From positions 58,784,679 to 58,848,678 of the forward strand of contig CAMGYJ010000004.1 of assembly GCA_946122785.1 (NCBI GenBank): a stretch of DNA of 64,000 nucleotides. Direction: 5' to 3'. Origin of the DNA: Linum tenue. Its lineage: Eukaryota > Streptophyta > Magnoliopsida > Malpighiales > Linaceae. The notes beneath the pieces are model-generated. The model was not told the origin of the DNA, ran no database searches, and saw only the letters and a list, made by a program, of their open reading frames with translations. Within the stretch, counting starts at the first letter, position 1; each line of letters starts with the position of its first letter. A program made the position numbers and the translations under genes. Below, piece by piece: positions 30,518-43,402 of this stretch.

Positions 30518-33500
30518 ATGGCAGCCTCAAAGGTTCCTCCACGAGCTCATCAGTTTCAGCTCGTGGACGGCATGCAACTCCAGGTGATTACAGATATGAA
30601 TTGCCCAATACCCGAAAGTTTGAATTTTTGGTCTTCATTTCAGCATTTTCCTTTTATTTTTTTGTGTTTGTTTCCTGGCTTTGTAGATTAATGTAAGTGG
30701 ATCTTTGAATGGACGCAACGTTAGAGTTGAGCTCCAGCTGAAGAATTGCAACAGGACTTGGGTTCTTCACTGGGGTTTCACTTTCCCAGGCAACAGGTAG
30801 CCACCGCCACCTTAGCTAGCTCGTGTACACGGACACGATACTCCCTTTGTGAAGGTGGTTTCCATGTGGATATGTAACTGTTCTGTCTGTCTTTTCTTCC
30901 AGGAGCTGGTTCATTCCTGGTGATGGATCAAACTCCTACAAGCCTGGTGCACTGCAGACCCCATTTACTAAGGTTCGTTGTTGTCGTCCAAGCTCTGAAG
31001 CAGACTCCTTTACCTGTGGTTTGATTTATTTGAGAGCTACAAATTTGATTGAAGGTACAGAGTGGAGATTTATATGTGGTCAACATCGAGCTGCTGGATC
31101 CAAAGATTCAAGCTATTGAATTTGTCTTGAAAGATGGTAGCCGCGACAGATGGTTGGTTCTTTAACTTCACACTCTCTTACTTGCCCCGTCTGTTCTTCA
31201 GGTCCCTTGTAGTCATTCTGAATTTTCAATCTAACGGTATTTTCTTACGATTGTTTATTTGCTATCAGGTTGAAACTGAACAATGGGAATTTCAGAGTGG
31301 AGCTACCTGAACATGATGAAAATGTTGTCACTCAGCATATACCAAAAGATGTGATTGACCGCAGGGCTTATCAGATCTGGGAAAGGAAGGGTAGGCCAAT
31401 GGGCTCACCGCAGCAACAGAAGGTCCAGTCAACATCCACACTTACATGACATTCTATGTCAGCCTGTGTTCTTATGTATTATTACTTTTACTCAATTTAT
31501 TCCCATATGCAGCAAGATTATGATGATGCTGTAAGGGAGCTTCAATTCCAGTTATCCAGAGGATTGGCTTTGGATGAGCTACGGGGAAATTCCAACACTG
31601 AAGTTACCAGAACTCCGACTCTTACTAGAGATCTGCCCAAGGATCAAACGGTAAAATCTCTTTACCGCAGGAGACATGATGTGGGGCAGTGGTTGCATAA
31701 GCCAATGGGACGCAGCAAAAGCTTCAATCGCCAAGTGTCCGCCTTGATGGATCTCGTGGAGAAACGTTATGGAGGAGGAGATGATGTGGTGTCTAGACAG
31801 AGCTATTATGCAGGCAACTGTGAGATAGTGGTTAGTTTTCTGTCATGAACATGACTAATTCAAATTGTTCAAGCCATTATTGAGATAAATGGATGAAGTT
31901 GTCATGAACATGGATTGCAAAGAATCATGAGTTTGTCAAAGTGGAACAGACAAGACTCATCTCTGGAAACACCTAATATCTAACTACCAAATTGCTTAGG
32001 ATCGAAGAAAGCTCTGTGTAAAATCAACATGTTACATCTAGACTTATCTCTAGCTAATGGACTTTTTCTTTATAAAAGTGTTCTGAGTAGTAAAGCAATG
32101 GTTACATACAGGTCCTTTTGAGAGTGATTAGAGGTGAAGTTCATGTTTTGGTGGCAATGAACATTAAAGGTTCCATCGTTCTTCATTGGGGGTTATCCAA
32201 GTTGTCTTCGGTGGAGTGGTTGGTGAGTTCCCTTGTTAGACCCAGCCTATATCGATTTCGCTTCCTCTTTAACTGAACTACAATGTGAAAACGTCTTGCA
32301 AGGCTCCTCCACCTGATCTACTGCCTGAGAAATCGAAACTTGTGCCGGGTGCTTGTCAGACATATTTCACTGAAGTAGCCACATCAAATGGGTTCTTTCA
32401 GGTAGTTAATATGACCTCATTTTGGTTATAATCATCCACTTTGACATGGCTTTGTACTAACCCTCCCCAATTTTTGCACATGCATACAATTACATGCGGT
32501 ATCGGTGGGGAAAAATATAGGTTGTGGATATAAATCTGCGGCAACAGAAGTTTGAGGGCATTCAGTTTGTGATATGGACAGGCGGTTCATGGATAAAAAA
32601 CAATGGGGCAAACTTTTCTTTCTATTTGAAGGCAATCAACGTGAGTGAAAAAGGCTTCTAATGTTTTGCTGTCATTATACTGGATCCTTAGCGCAGATTC
32701 TGTTTACTCTTTGGTATTCAGGGTGGGGGAGAAGTGAAAGGCAGCATGAACTGGTTACTTGATGAGATAGCTCAACGTGAAAAGGAGGCTGAGAGGTCCT
32801 TGATGCACAGGTTAAGCTTTCACAACTGAATGTTATCTACATGATGGCTGACGAAGCATGAGGACATGAACATGATAAAGGGATCCATTTTTTGCTGACC
32901 TCTGCAAATTGATAAATTAACTTTTTACATAATTTTACAGGTTCAGCATTGCTACAGAACTAACAGATCGCTGCAAGGGTGAAGGCGAGTTAGGTTTGAT
33001 TGGGATATTAGTGTGGCTGAGGTTCATGGCCAGTAGGCATCTCACCTGGAACAAGAATTACAATGTCAAACCTCGGTAAAGATCGTTTGAGCTCTGATAA
33101 GAATTCTTGTCACATCCTGGATAATGATAACCATTATAGGAAGACTGTAAAAGATGGCTATATTTCAACTTCTCAATATTTTCCTGTATGAGTATGTTAA
33201 GGTCTCGGAGATCATGTATAACCTGCGTAAGGGATGCAACGGTAATACACTAATTCTATTCCCTTGCTGGCTGTCCAGTGAAATTAGTGAAGCCCAAGAT
33301 AAGTTCACGAACTTACTGCAAAGGATCTATTTGAACCAGCCGAGTGAGAGAGAGATTGTGCGACTAATTATGTCATGTGTTGGCCGTGGAGGCAAAGGTG
33401 ATGTTGGGCAGAGAATACGTGACGAGATACTTACTATTCAGGTTATTCAAATTCTTTGCTATTATTGCTTGCCCTTTATCAAACTTGTTATGGAATTATC

Positions 33501-36500
33501 TTGCTTGACTGACTTTAATGTATCAGAGAAATAATGAGTGCAAAACTGGGATGATGGAGGAATGGCACCAAAAGTTGCACAACAACAGCAGCCCGGATGA
33601 TATCATCATTTGTGAGGTATGTCCTTCGGATTGATTAAGCTGTGTTTGGTGTAAGTTTTCTGTGCTTTTTAAGCATGAGACATCCTAATTCCTAAACATG
33701 TTATGTTTCTGTGTTTCATACAGGCACTCTTGAATTATGTAACTAGTGGTTTCAGAACTGATGTTTACTGGCAAACACTGAATGCCAATGGGTTGACAAA
33801 AGAGAAGCTTGCCAGTTATGACCGTCCAATTACATCAGAACCTCGTTTCAGAAGCGATGCTAAAGACGGTCTCATCCGAGACCTTACCATGTATTTGAAG
33901 ACATTAAAAGTACTTTCATCTGTTCATAATTAGTTTTCATGTTTACTGCTCCAAGCTCAGCATGGATAGCCCTTAATGATTCTTGTAACTGCTCACTTGT
34001 GTTTTCTTTAGGCTGTACACTCAGGTGCTGACCTTGAATCTGCAATTGAAAGCTGTTTGGGCCCTCCTTCCAATGTAACCCTACCCTCTCTTCTATTCAG
34101 TATTCTCTAATGCTTGGGGGTTATTCTGTGGTTCAAAATTTTGAAAGGCAATCTTCCGTCTTATATCTCAGGGGCACTACCGTGGAAGCCCAGACCGGAT
34201 TGCTTCTATTGGTGGCCTAACACCAAAGCTACAGGTGCCTTATTGTTTGGCAGATCTTTTATACAATATGTTCTGTTCAGATTCTGTGCGTCTTTTTCCG
34301 CACAATGTTCTATTTGCAGGCATTTAAACGACTTTTTTATTTCATGGCTAATTATCAGGACTCCTTGAACTTTGTCAGATCCCATGTTGCTGATCAGAAT
34401 ATAGCTCCTCTGATGGAGGTTAGCTCACTGTTGCCAGATAGTATGAACGTTTACAAACATTTGAACTGAGAAATTCTCTTCACATATCATATTGGATTTC
34501 GCATTCATTTTCCAGAAATTACTGGAATCTCGGATTGAACTCCGCCCGTTCCTGTTAACAAGTCATGGAAAAGCTAAAGACACTCTTTTTCTTGATCTTG
34601 CTCTGGATTCAACGGTCAGAACAACGTTGGAAAGGGCACTCAAAGATCTGAGCTCTGTGCAACCTCCTGTAAGTACTCTAATGCATATCCACATATACAT
34701 TTCGGTTGCCAAACGCCAGCTTTCAACTTCACATTGCTTGAAAGGAATTAATACAGGAAAAAATAAGAAGTCATCTTTGGTTTCTTGTCTCTGAATAGGA
34801 ATTTGCATTCTACATTACTTTGGTGCTGGAAAATTTATGCCTTTCCACTGTCAATAATGAGGACCTCATTTATTCCATAAAGGTACATTACGGTTACTGC
34901 CCCTATCTCCCATATCCCTTGAATTGCTTGAATGAAGAGATGAATGTGTATGTTCAATTTTCCCATTTTACATTCCCCGTTAATCGGAGCTTCAGTCAAG
35001 TCCACCCAGAAAACGAACCCGCTTTACACTCTAACCATTAATGGCTGCTTGTATCTGTTCTAAGGTTCTTCCTTTAGTTTCTGGTACCACCTTGATTACA
35101 AACACTATGGCTAGTGCGTTGATTGCAGCATAAACAAGAAACGTACCTGCATAACATTGACAGTTTCTCATCAATCAAATCGCACTCTTAACTCCATCTT
35201 AATGTCCATCAATCTATACGAGTATTATATCTTTACCATAGGAGCTCCAGGACATGAGGAAATTGTATGTGTAGGAAACTGCCCATGCACCAAACCAGTT
35301 AACTAAGGTGGCTAAAGCTCCAGCTGCCCCTTTGATGTTTATTGGAAATATCTAATACAGAAAAGAAAATTCCGACAAAGAAAGGGAAATTTGTCAGAGT
35401 TAAATTATGAAAGAATATGATAATTCCTTAATGTGCTCTTTCTGTCAAATGAAATGATAACAGTTACCTCGGACATGATGACCCATGGAACAGCTCCCAT
35501 CCCTGCTGAAAAGGACCCAATGTATAACTGCAACTCAAAAAACAAGAAGAGACTGTTAGAAATTCAAACCTTTTTGAGTTACTAAGGGAAGGCTGTATTA
35601 GTTTTATGCCAGAGTGTGTTTAGGGTTTACCAGTATGCCAGTTACCGCCATCGCGGGAACATAGTTCAGAGCCAATTCATTGACCTAATTTCACACAGCA
35701 TAAAGACGTCATAAAAGATAAAAACACATTAGATTTGCATTCTCAAGAGACAGACAAAAGGATAAGATCATTAGCTTTGAGAGAAATAGACCTTTAGGTA
35801 GAATGAAAGGCCTGTTATCAAGCAGGCCAGCACCAAACCAGATCCAGAAACCTGTTCAGAAGATGATGGTGAGTTTATCCTGATCAGGGTAAGGGGAAAG
35901 TGAAGATATTTTTTTGATCGGTGGCCGGTTTTTACCAGTAAAAGAGGCTTCCTTCCTGCTCTGTCAATCACTTGTGTAATTAACAGTGTCACTACAACCT
36001 GAAGAATTTCAAACAGAAGCCTATTAGGTGTTTGGATTATGAGTCCTTTTTAAGGATTTCTTTTGAGGGTTTAGAAAAACCTGAAGAATGGCATAGGTAA
36101 TAGTTCCAACACTTGGGGAGAATCCTAACACAAATGACATTGACCAATAAGTTAACAGTAATAAGAAAGTTTCACTGGGGGTTAATCCAACATTTCGCAA
36201 CTTGCAAGTATATTTATATATCAACCTGCTGACTTGAAGATGTTACTGACATAAAAGCACACTCCATTTATTCCTCCAAATTGTTGAGCCACCATCAACC
36301 CAACACCAATCTGGCAAGCCACAACAAAATCATACACAAAAAAGAAGCAAAGCGAAAAACAGAAGGCATCCCTGAAATGAATAGCAAAGAAATGAGAGAA
36401 CGCACAATGACTGATCGTAGATATCTTTTGTTGAACAAGTCCAGCAGCTTTACTTTAGGAAGCCGGTCAAGTGTTTCAATGTATTCCTGTAGACATTATA

Positions 36501-39500
36501 AAATATTAGCTTTTGTCATCATTCATTATATTTCTTGAACCTTACAAATTGTTCACCAAGGTTTCAAACTTTCAAACCTTAATCTCAGCTGCCTCCTCCA
36601 CAATGTCAGCATCCTTGCCCCTAAGTTTCTGCAGTGCAACCTCGAACTCCTTTTGCCGACCTCTCTTTGCCTGCAGGATAGATACAAAACAACATACAAT
36701 GTCAGCAAAATGCAAACGATCCCTATATAGACAACAATAATTTAGTTTAGGGTACCAGCCATCTAGGAGATTCTGGGATGAGAAACAGTCCTATAAGCAG
36801 GATTCCGCAAGGGATGAGTCCTGCAAAATGCCACAATCAGTTAGATCCAATTTCCTCTCAAACATTTGTCATTCACCAAAATGGAGAAACTGATGAGCCT
36901 TTTTTCTCTCTTTACCAGTTAAAGCGAGAGCCCTCCACGTTAGAAATGTGCCGATAATGAATGATACCGATGCTCCTCCACAGATCATAACCTGATTCAA
37001 AGTAGCTAGGGCCCCTCGAAGATTCTTGGGCGCTATTTCGGATATGAAAACAGGCACCTGATCGTTCATCAACATCATTTCAAGTTTCTCACCATTGAAA
37101 TAGAGATCTAAAGCAATATTTTCCAAAGAAAAAGCAAAATGTTACCACGTAGGAGAACACTCCCATCCCATAACCCGTTGCCAATCTGCCAATGTCCAGT
37201 GCGACTACTCCCTTTTGTTATAAACCAGAAACAACAACTTCAGAATTTCAGACATACCAAAATATACAAATCCAATTTTTCTACAAACGCACCTGAGCAA
37301 AGTAAATGGCAATCCAGCCTGCAGCACAGAAGGCGCTTGATAATCTCATCGCCTGCATATGGAAATAAAGATGCTTACTTTTTGCTTCTGAAAAAACACC
37401 CAAAAAGTTAAGCTAGCTGCTTCTGTGGTTTGATGGTTAAACTTAAAAATTACCCCTTTTCGGCCCATGAGATCAGCCAGTGATCCGCTTGTGATTGCAC
37501 CAATCATTGCCCCAAACGTCAGAATTGAACCAAACATAGAATACTGCACATATCTCAATAACTCTGAATTCAGTGCTATAGTTTATAAGCCACAACTCGT
37601 TTGCGAGAGTACAATAATAGACTCTACCTCGGCCAGAGACAGGGAGAGATCTTCCCTGATTGCATCTTGTGTTGGCGATGAAAATCCCACCTACAACAAG
37701 CCAGCAACATTGTTTGACATATGATCAAAGAATTTTCATGTGTGTAAAGCAGAAGCTAATTTACAACAAGAAAAACAATATGTAAACTTACACAGCATCC
37801 AAATACATAAGACCCGCAAACAGCGACGAAAGTGCTGAGATAGACCATCCATAGGCTCTCATTCCTGCTCTTCTGCTGCAAACCATCTTCTTCCACCGAT
37901 GCCGTGGCTGCTGGATGATCATTCTTCAGAATGAGTGGCTCCTCCATGTGGCTGCGTAGACTAAGCTACAGAGGTTGCAAAGAAGGCTGGAATCTAGTTC
38001 AGCCAACCTTGTGTGTTTGGCAAATCAGTCCACAGAGATGAAGTGGAGAATAAAAGGGGAAATGACAACCAATATTTCCAAGTGTACCCATAGGATGCAT
38101 TCGTCCCTGATTTGGCTTTATTTGGGTTGTTAATAAATTTGATTAGGATAAGCATTTCCTTCCCGGGGTGTTAATCAACGTGGAGTACCCATTGTGTAGA
38201 TTGTTGTTGTCTTCTTTTTGTCCTTTGATCTGTGACCCACGTTGCAGTATTCAAACAAAATTAAGTTTCAGCCAATAGAAAGGCTGCGATGAGAACTTGG
38301 TTAGAGTACTGACATACAGAGATCAACATGTGATGAGGTTGTTAAATTTCAATACTTAAGAACGTGAGATGGCGATTCAACAACGTCAGCACGTGCTTAT
38401 CTCGAAAGTAAAATCGTGCTTATCTCGAAAGTAAAATGGTTATGATACCATTTTTCATACGAAGGGAGCACTGCAGTTTTAGGCAAAGAAGCCTAACAGG
38501 ACGCGAAAGTAGTTGGTGAGATCTCCTTTTATATTTTTGGTTTTAAAAGAACTGGTCTGTTTGGCAGGCGGCGCCATCAGAACAACTTGACCGTTGTTTT
38601 TGCTTGAGTTTGAGCCTCAATAATAATGGTGGACCCAATTATTTTTATTTTATAATAATACATTACCATTTTTGTTTGTTTCCTTTGGAAAGGATTGGTA
38701 TCGGGTGTGCGAAGTGTACAAACCAAACGATGCACAGTGGGCGCTGCAAGCAAAAGCTGTACTTGATCGGCTGCAGCTAGTAGTTGCTGAGAGGTCTATT
38801 GCTTTCCACACAAAGATCCAACCCACTGTCCAGTATCTTGGCCGTTTGCTTGCTGTTCCCAAACGAGCGGTATGTCACATGTTGACTGACTTAGTTGTGC
38901 AATGACTACAAATGGCATAAACTCTCTATGATATATTCAGGTTCTGTTTCTTCTATATCATGCGACAACTGAGCTAAGACAAAAGCTTATGTGATTTGTC
39001 TAGTCATTCGTCTGTCTTATATGGTTGTTTTCTCTTGGTCAAGATTGACACTTCGGCAGAGGAACTAATCAGGGCAGGTTCAGCAGCTACCCTTTCTGCA
39101 CTTATCAATCGTTTTAACCCGGTCCTCAGAAAAGTAGCTAACTTGGGCTGGTAACCTTTGAACCAAACCTCGACTCGTTCCTCGTTAGCAAAAAATACTG
39201 AGTGAAGTGGTAAGCTTTGAGTAATGTCCGAGTTTTTTCCATTACAGTTGGCAGGTTATTAGTCCAGTGGAAGTTGGTGGTTTCGTGACGTCAGTCAACG
39301 AATTAATCACCGTACAGAACAAAGTGTACAAGAAACCAACTGTTATCATTGCAACTAAAGTGACAGGAGAAGAGGAGATTCCAGATGGAGTTGTTGCTGT
39401 ACTCACCCCCGACACGCCTGATATTCTTTCTCATGTCTCCATTAGAGCGAGGAACTGCAAGGCATGTCTGTCTGTCACCTCTTGCATTTCACTATTATTG

Positions 39501-41588
39501 CACAGCTTTGGAATTGAGATTTCAAACATCACATGTTCTACCAAAATATGGTATTAGGTATGCTTCGCGACATGTTACGACCAGAACCTGCTGAGGAATC
39601 TCAAGCTTAAGGAAGGAAAAGCTGTATCGATTAAAATCAAATCGATGGATTTGATTATCCGGTATTTAGAAATTCGTCATATGGGTTGCCTTTACTTGTA
39701 TTTTACTGCAACCTCAAACCTGAACATATCGTGCATTTGCTGCTGCTTGCAGTGACATCAGTGCCTCAGAATTGTCTCTCAGTTCGTCTGTTTTCTCTTC
39801 CATTCTACGGAGAACATCGACATTGAAGAGGAAGACATTCCGTGGGAAGTATGCAGTTTCTGTTGAGGAATTCACTACAGAGATGGTATCATTCTGATCA
39901 TCTAACTAATAAGTTTTCAAGGTTTTTATGTTCCGACGGTCTCTGAATGTTTCAAAGAGACATTCTGTTTTATTCAGTCTTACAAAATAAGCCAGAAAAT
40001 TCCTTTGCTCAAGTTCTTTGGTGTCGGCTTGACTTGGTAGTGTATCTGTTGCCGATTTTATAGGTTGGTGCAAAATCTTGCAACATTAGATTCCTAAGAG
40101 AAAGAGTGCCCTCATGGATCAAGATTCCGAACTCTGTGGCTCTTCCATTTGGAACTTTTGAAGCTGTTTTGTCAGAAAATATAAACAAGGTAGAACTTGC
40201 TTTTGCATTCTTTAGACATTATAGTAGTGCTCTAGTTTATCCTTGTATTCCTAGAACCGTAATACATTATGTTTTTACCTGCAGGACATTGCTAGCAGGG
40301 TAATTGGCTTACACAAATCTGTCTCTGGTGGTGATCTTACAAAACTTAAAGAGATACAAACTGCAATACAGCAGATGCGTGCACCATTGTCTTTGGTTAG
40401 TTCTGAGCTACCTTCTGAAGCGTTCTTTAAGTAGAAGGAAGGCTTCTTGATGAGAAGAAGATTCATATGGTGACAACTACTTTGTGCTTTTAAATGGCAG
40501 AAAAATGAATTGGCAAGCAAGATGCGAACTTCAAGAATGTCTTGGCCCGGGGATCAAAGCGAGGAAAGGTGGTCGCTCGCTTGGCAAGCAATAAAAAGGG
40601 TATTGCTCTAACAAAACCTCATTTGATGGTATAATGCAAGAACAGCAGTGAAAGTGATTGAGTTGTTTCCATTTATGTGCAGGTCTGGGCTTCTAAATGG
40701 AATGAACGAGCATACGTAAGTTGCAGGAAAGCTAGCTTGAACATGGACAATCTACGCATGGCGGTGTTGATTCAAGAAGTCATTTGTGCTGACTATGCTT
40801 TTGTCATTCACACGAAGAATCCATTATCTGGAGATGAATCTGAGATATATGCAGAAGTAATTAAGAGTTTCCTTGGCTCTTTCCATTCACACTCTCTCCA
40901 TTTGAATATATCCATTCCAATCTGTGTCTTTTATTTGATGGTAATGCAGATTGTGAAGGGCTTGGGAGAATCACTCGTCAGTGCGTACCCGGGACGAGCT
41001 ATGAGCTTCATTACCCGCAAGAACAATCTGAAGAATCCTATTGTAAGTCTCTTTGAGTCTCTTATCATATAACATCTACCATATGTGGGAGAGGGCAAAT
41101 CTACTCATCTATGGAATTCATCTACATCTTATGTTTCAGATTGCGAGTTACCCAAGTAAGAACATAGGGTTGTTTAGCAAGCCATCCATTATATTCAGAT
41201 CAGACTCCAATGGTGAAGACCTGCAAGGATATGCAGGTGCTGGACTTTATGACAGGTTAGTCTTATATGCTCTCCTTCCATTACAGCAATTTTGGAGCCA
41301 AACTGAAGAAACCACACTTCTTTTTGCTCTCAGTTTTTCTTTCCTTTCCCGTTGATTAAACAGCTGATATATCTGTGTTGCAGTGTAATACTGGATGAAG
41401 AAGATAAAGTTGTGTTGGATTACTCCACGGATCGATTGCTGATCGACAAGGCTTTCCAAGCCTCAGTCTTGTCGAGAATTGCAGAGGCAGGGAAAATCAT
41501 TGAAACCCTCTATGGTTGTCCTCAGGATATTGAAGGGGTTGTGAAGGATGGAGTGATACATGTAGTTCAGGCCAGGCCACAAATTTGA
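30518..41588 (+). CDS. GWD2: Alpha-glucan water dikinase, extraplastidial GWD2 type
   Basis: Thirty-one coding exons between 30518 and 41588 join in frame to about 1296 residues. The enzyme family phosphorylates alpha-glucan glucosyl residues, using the beta phosphate of ATP via a phosphohistidine. The N-terminus ([15 protein letters not shown]) has no transit-peptide character, unlike plastid GWD1. Two carbohydrate-binding-like repeats follow ([11 protein letters not shown]; later [10 protein letters not shown]). The catalytic phosphohistidine segment is [17 protein letters not shown] (histidine near residue 900). The C-terminal nucleotide-binding domain contains [21 protein letters not shown] and ends [21 protein letters not shown]. 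All introns look GT-AG except 39462-39557, which starts GC. The intron 34883-38692 is 3.8 kb and contains another gene on the other strand. I chose the start as the first in-frame ATG matching the family. Confidence 0.93.
35031..37947 (-). CDS. ERD6-like monosaccharide transporter (MFS sugar porter)
   Basis: Seventeen coding exons on the minus strand, from ATG at 37947 to TAG at 35031, join to about 470 residues. Borders: 37947-37792, 37690-37628, 37543-37454, 37352-37293, 37211-37146, 37057-36916, 36820-36756, 36670-36578, 36486-36406, 36310-36226, 36124-36081, 35998-35936, 35851-35792, 35684-35631, 35527-35468, 35351-35237, 35146-35031. Sugar-porter signatures are present: [46 protein letters not shown] and the C-terminal [10 protein letters not shown]. 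Twelve membrane helices are expected. ERD6-like proteins are mostly tonoplast facilitators exporting glucose or fructose from the vacuole. The many small exons and the length fit the family. No frameshift or stop is seen. The gene lies wholly inside one intron of the GWD2-type gene. Confidence 0.92.
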
Positions 41589-42493
41589 TCAAAGATGGTT
41601 GATGATTTGGTTTAATCCTCGATCTGTAGCTAGACTTGGGCATTCAATGTTGCCTGCTTTCTGTCAAATAATAATTTGCGAATTCCCTAACCTGCTTGTC
41701 GGTGATTAACGAGTCTTTTAGATTCAAACATTTTGAATATGTGGTATCTTGGATTAAATGATGCATCATTCTAGCATGCAACATTTCATGTGGCTTTTAA
41801 CCTAATGATGTGATGATTGGGTTATAATTGGTCTCGTTTGAATAGACATTCAGATATTTCATCATTTAAGAAAACTAAAATATTATTTTGCACCTTTTTC
41901 CTATCGATCCTGTCAAGAATATAGCTCGACTCGAGTAACATGCCCGATCTGTTCGATCTGTAACCTGTCTGCAACTCGATTTGACACTGACTCATAACCC
42001 GACCGACCCACTACTTGATTGACACTGACTCGCAACCCGATCGACCCGTAACCCAATTAATCTGTAACCCGACTTATAGTTGAGGTGGTGGCCTTCCGAG
42101 CAGTATCAGGTGTAGTTTGGTCCTTCCTTAGACTTGACTCGAAATCAATCTTCCTAGACTGGTTACTCCCACTGTCCCTTTCGAACCAAGAAAAGTGACT
42201 TCCTACGCAAGTAAAAAAAGAAGCTTCCACACGGTCTTCAAGTCTCTCGTTTGAAGTCTTCCAAGCTTAGTCGGCCTTAACCAATTCCTTCACGATCTTC
42301 AGCAAGACTAGGACCCTCACTTTCAACTCCTAGCTTCACTCGAATGTCCCTCAAACTGAACGAGTAAGCCTCCGAAGTAGGTACCTCAAATTGCTTCCAA
42401 CACTTAAGCCATTTTCAGAACTTAATTCTCCCACATTGTGCTTCCTTCTTTAAGTTTTAATGGAAGTGAACTTGAGAGAAATATTTATTAATC
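41589..42493. other. GWD2 3' UTR and spacer
   Basis: Contains the GWD2 3' UTR. From about 41930 a segment with recurrent GACCCGTAACCC-like words (a degenerate short repeat) follows, then pyrimidine-rich sequence. No gene seen. Confidence 0.4.
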
Positions 42494-42510
42494 GGATTAA
42501 CATTGAACTT

Positions 42511-43385
42511 TTTTTTTGACAAAAGATAATCTTATATTGATTGAAACGGAGACAGTTACACCCTGGAATTCAGCAAGGTCTGAAAATCAAAGAAACGACA
42601 CATAGTTGGGTACAAAGAAAGGGCCTGTCTAGCCACACAATGAGCTACCCTATTATAACACCGACCTACGAATCGAACACTAAACCCAGAATGAGCAGCA
42701 AAGTACTGATCAACTTCCTCAAGAACAGCCCCCATCTGGCAATCACTGACATCCTTCTGATTGATCTTATCTATAATCACCTTTGCATCGCCCTCAAATC
42801 TAACCGCCTCAAACCCATGCTCACGACACCACAGCATAGCTTCACGTAGGACCATTAACTCCACCACAGCAGGGTCATCCATTCCCGGAAACTGAACACC
42901 TTTAACCCAGAGGATCTCCCGAGCCGGCGTCATAATCACCATCCCTCCAGCCGCATGAGAGCCACTCCTCGTAGCCCCATCCCACATACAAACAACCACA
43001 CCAGGACCAACTGGCTCCAACTGTTGTACCCTTGGACGAGAGACCGGAGGGGCCTGACCTCTTGACACCCTTACCCATTCCTCATACTGCTGAGTATACT
43101 GACGCATAAGAGCAGGGATCCCATACTGCTTGCCTTCAAAGACAACCCAGTTACGAGACCGCCAGATACGCCAAAGGATGGCTACCACAGCCATAACCAA
43201 GTCTGGCTGATGTAATAAAGCCAACAGCTTTGTAAGAAATAGAGGAAAGGTATGACGAGGCAACCCCTCACCGAGGTAATCCAACCCAGCAAACTCCCAG
43301 AGAGCGCGGGCCACAGGACAGTCAAGAAATAAATGCTCCATCGTTTCGGGAGCATCCCAGCAGACCGGGCAACGAGGGAGCACCG
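42511..43385 (-). mobile_element. 5'-truncated LINE with zf-RVT and RNase H domains
   Basis: On the minus strand the frame ending at 42556 encodes a zf-RVT zinc-binding segment ([18 protein letters not shown]) and then a plant RNase H-like domain ([36 protein letters not shown]). It is the C-terminus of LINE ORF2; the reverse transcriptase has been lost by 5' truncation. A poly(A) run (T run 42509-42518 on the plus strand) marks the 3' end. It is flanked by a perfect 17-bp direct repeat GGATTAACATTGAACTT (42494-42510 and 43386-43402), which proves a LINE-type insertion. The domain frame has no internal stop, so the insertion is fairly young. The open frame continues past the repeat to 43521 by chance. 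Confidence 0.9.
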
Positions 43386-43402
43386 GGATTAACATTGAAC
43401 TT

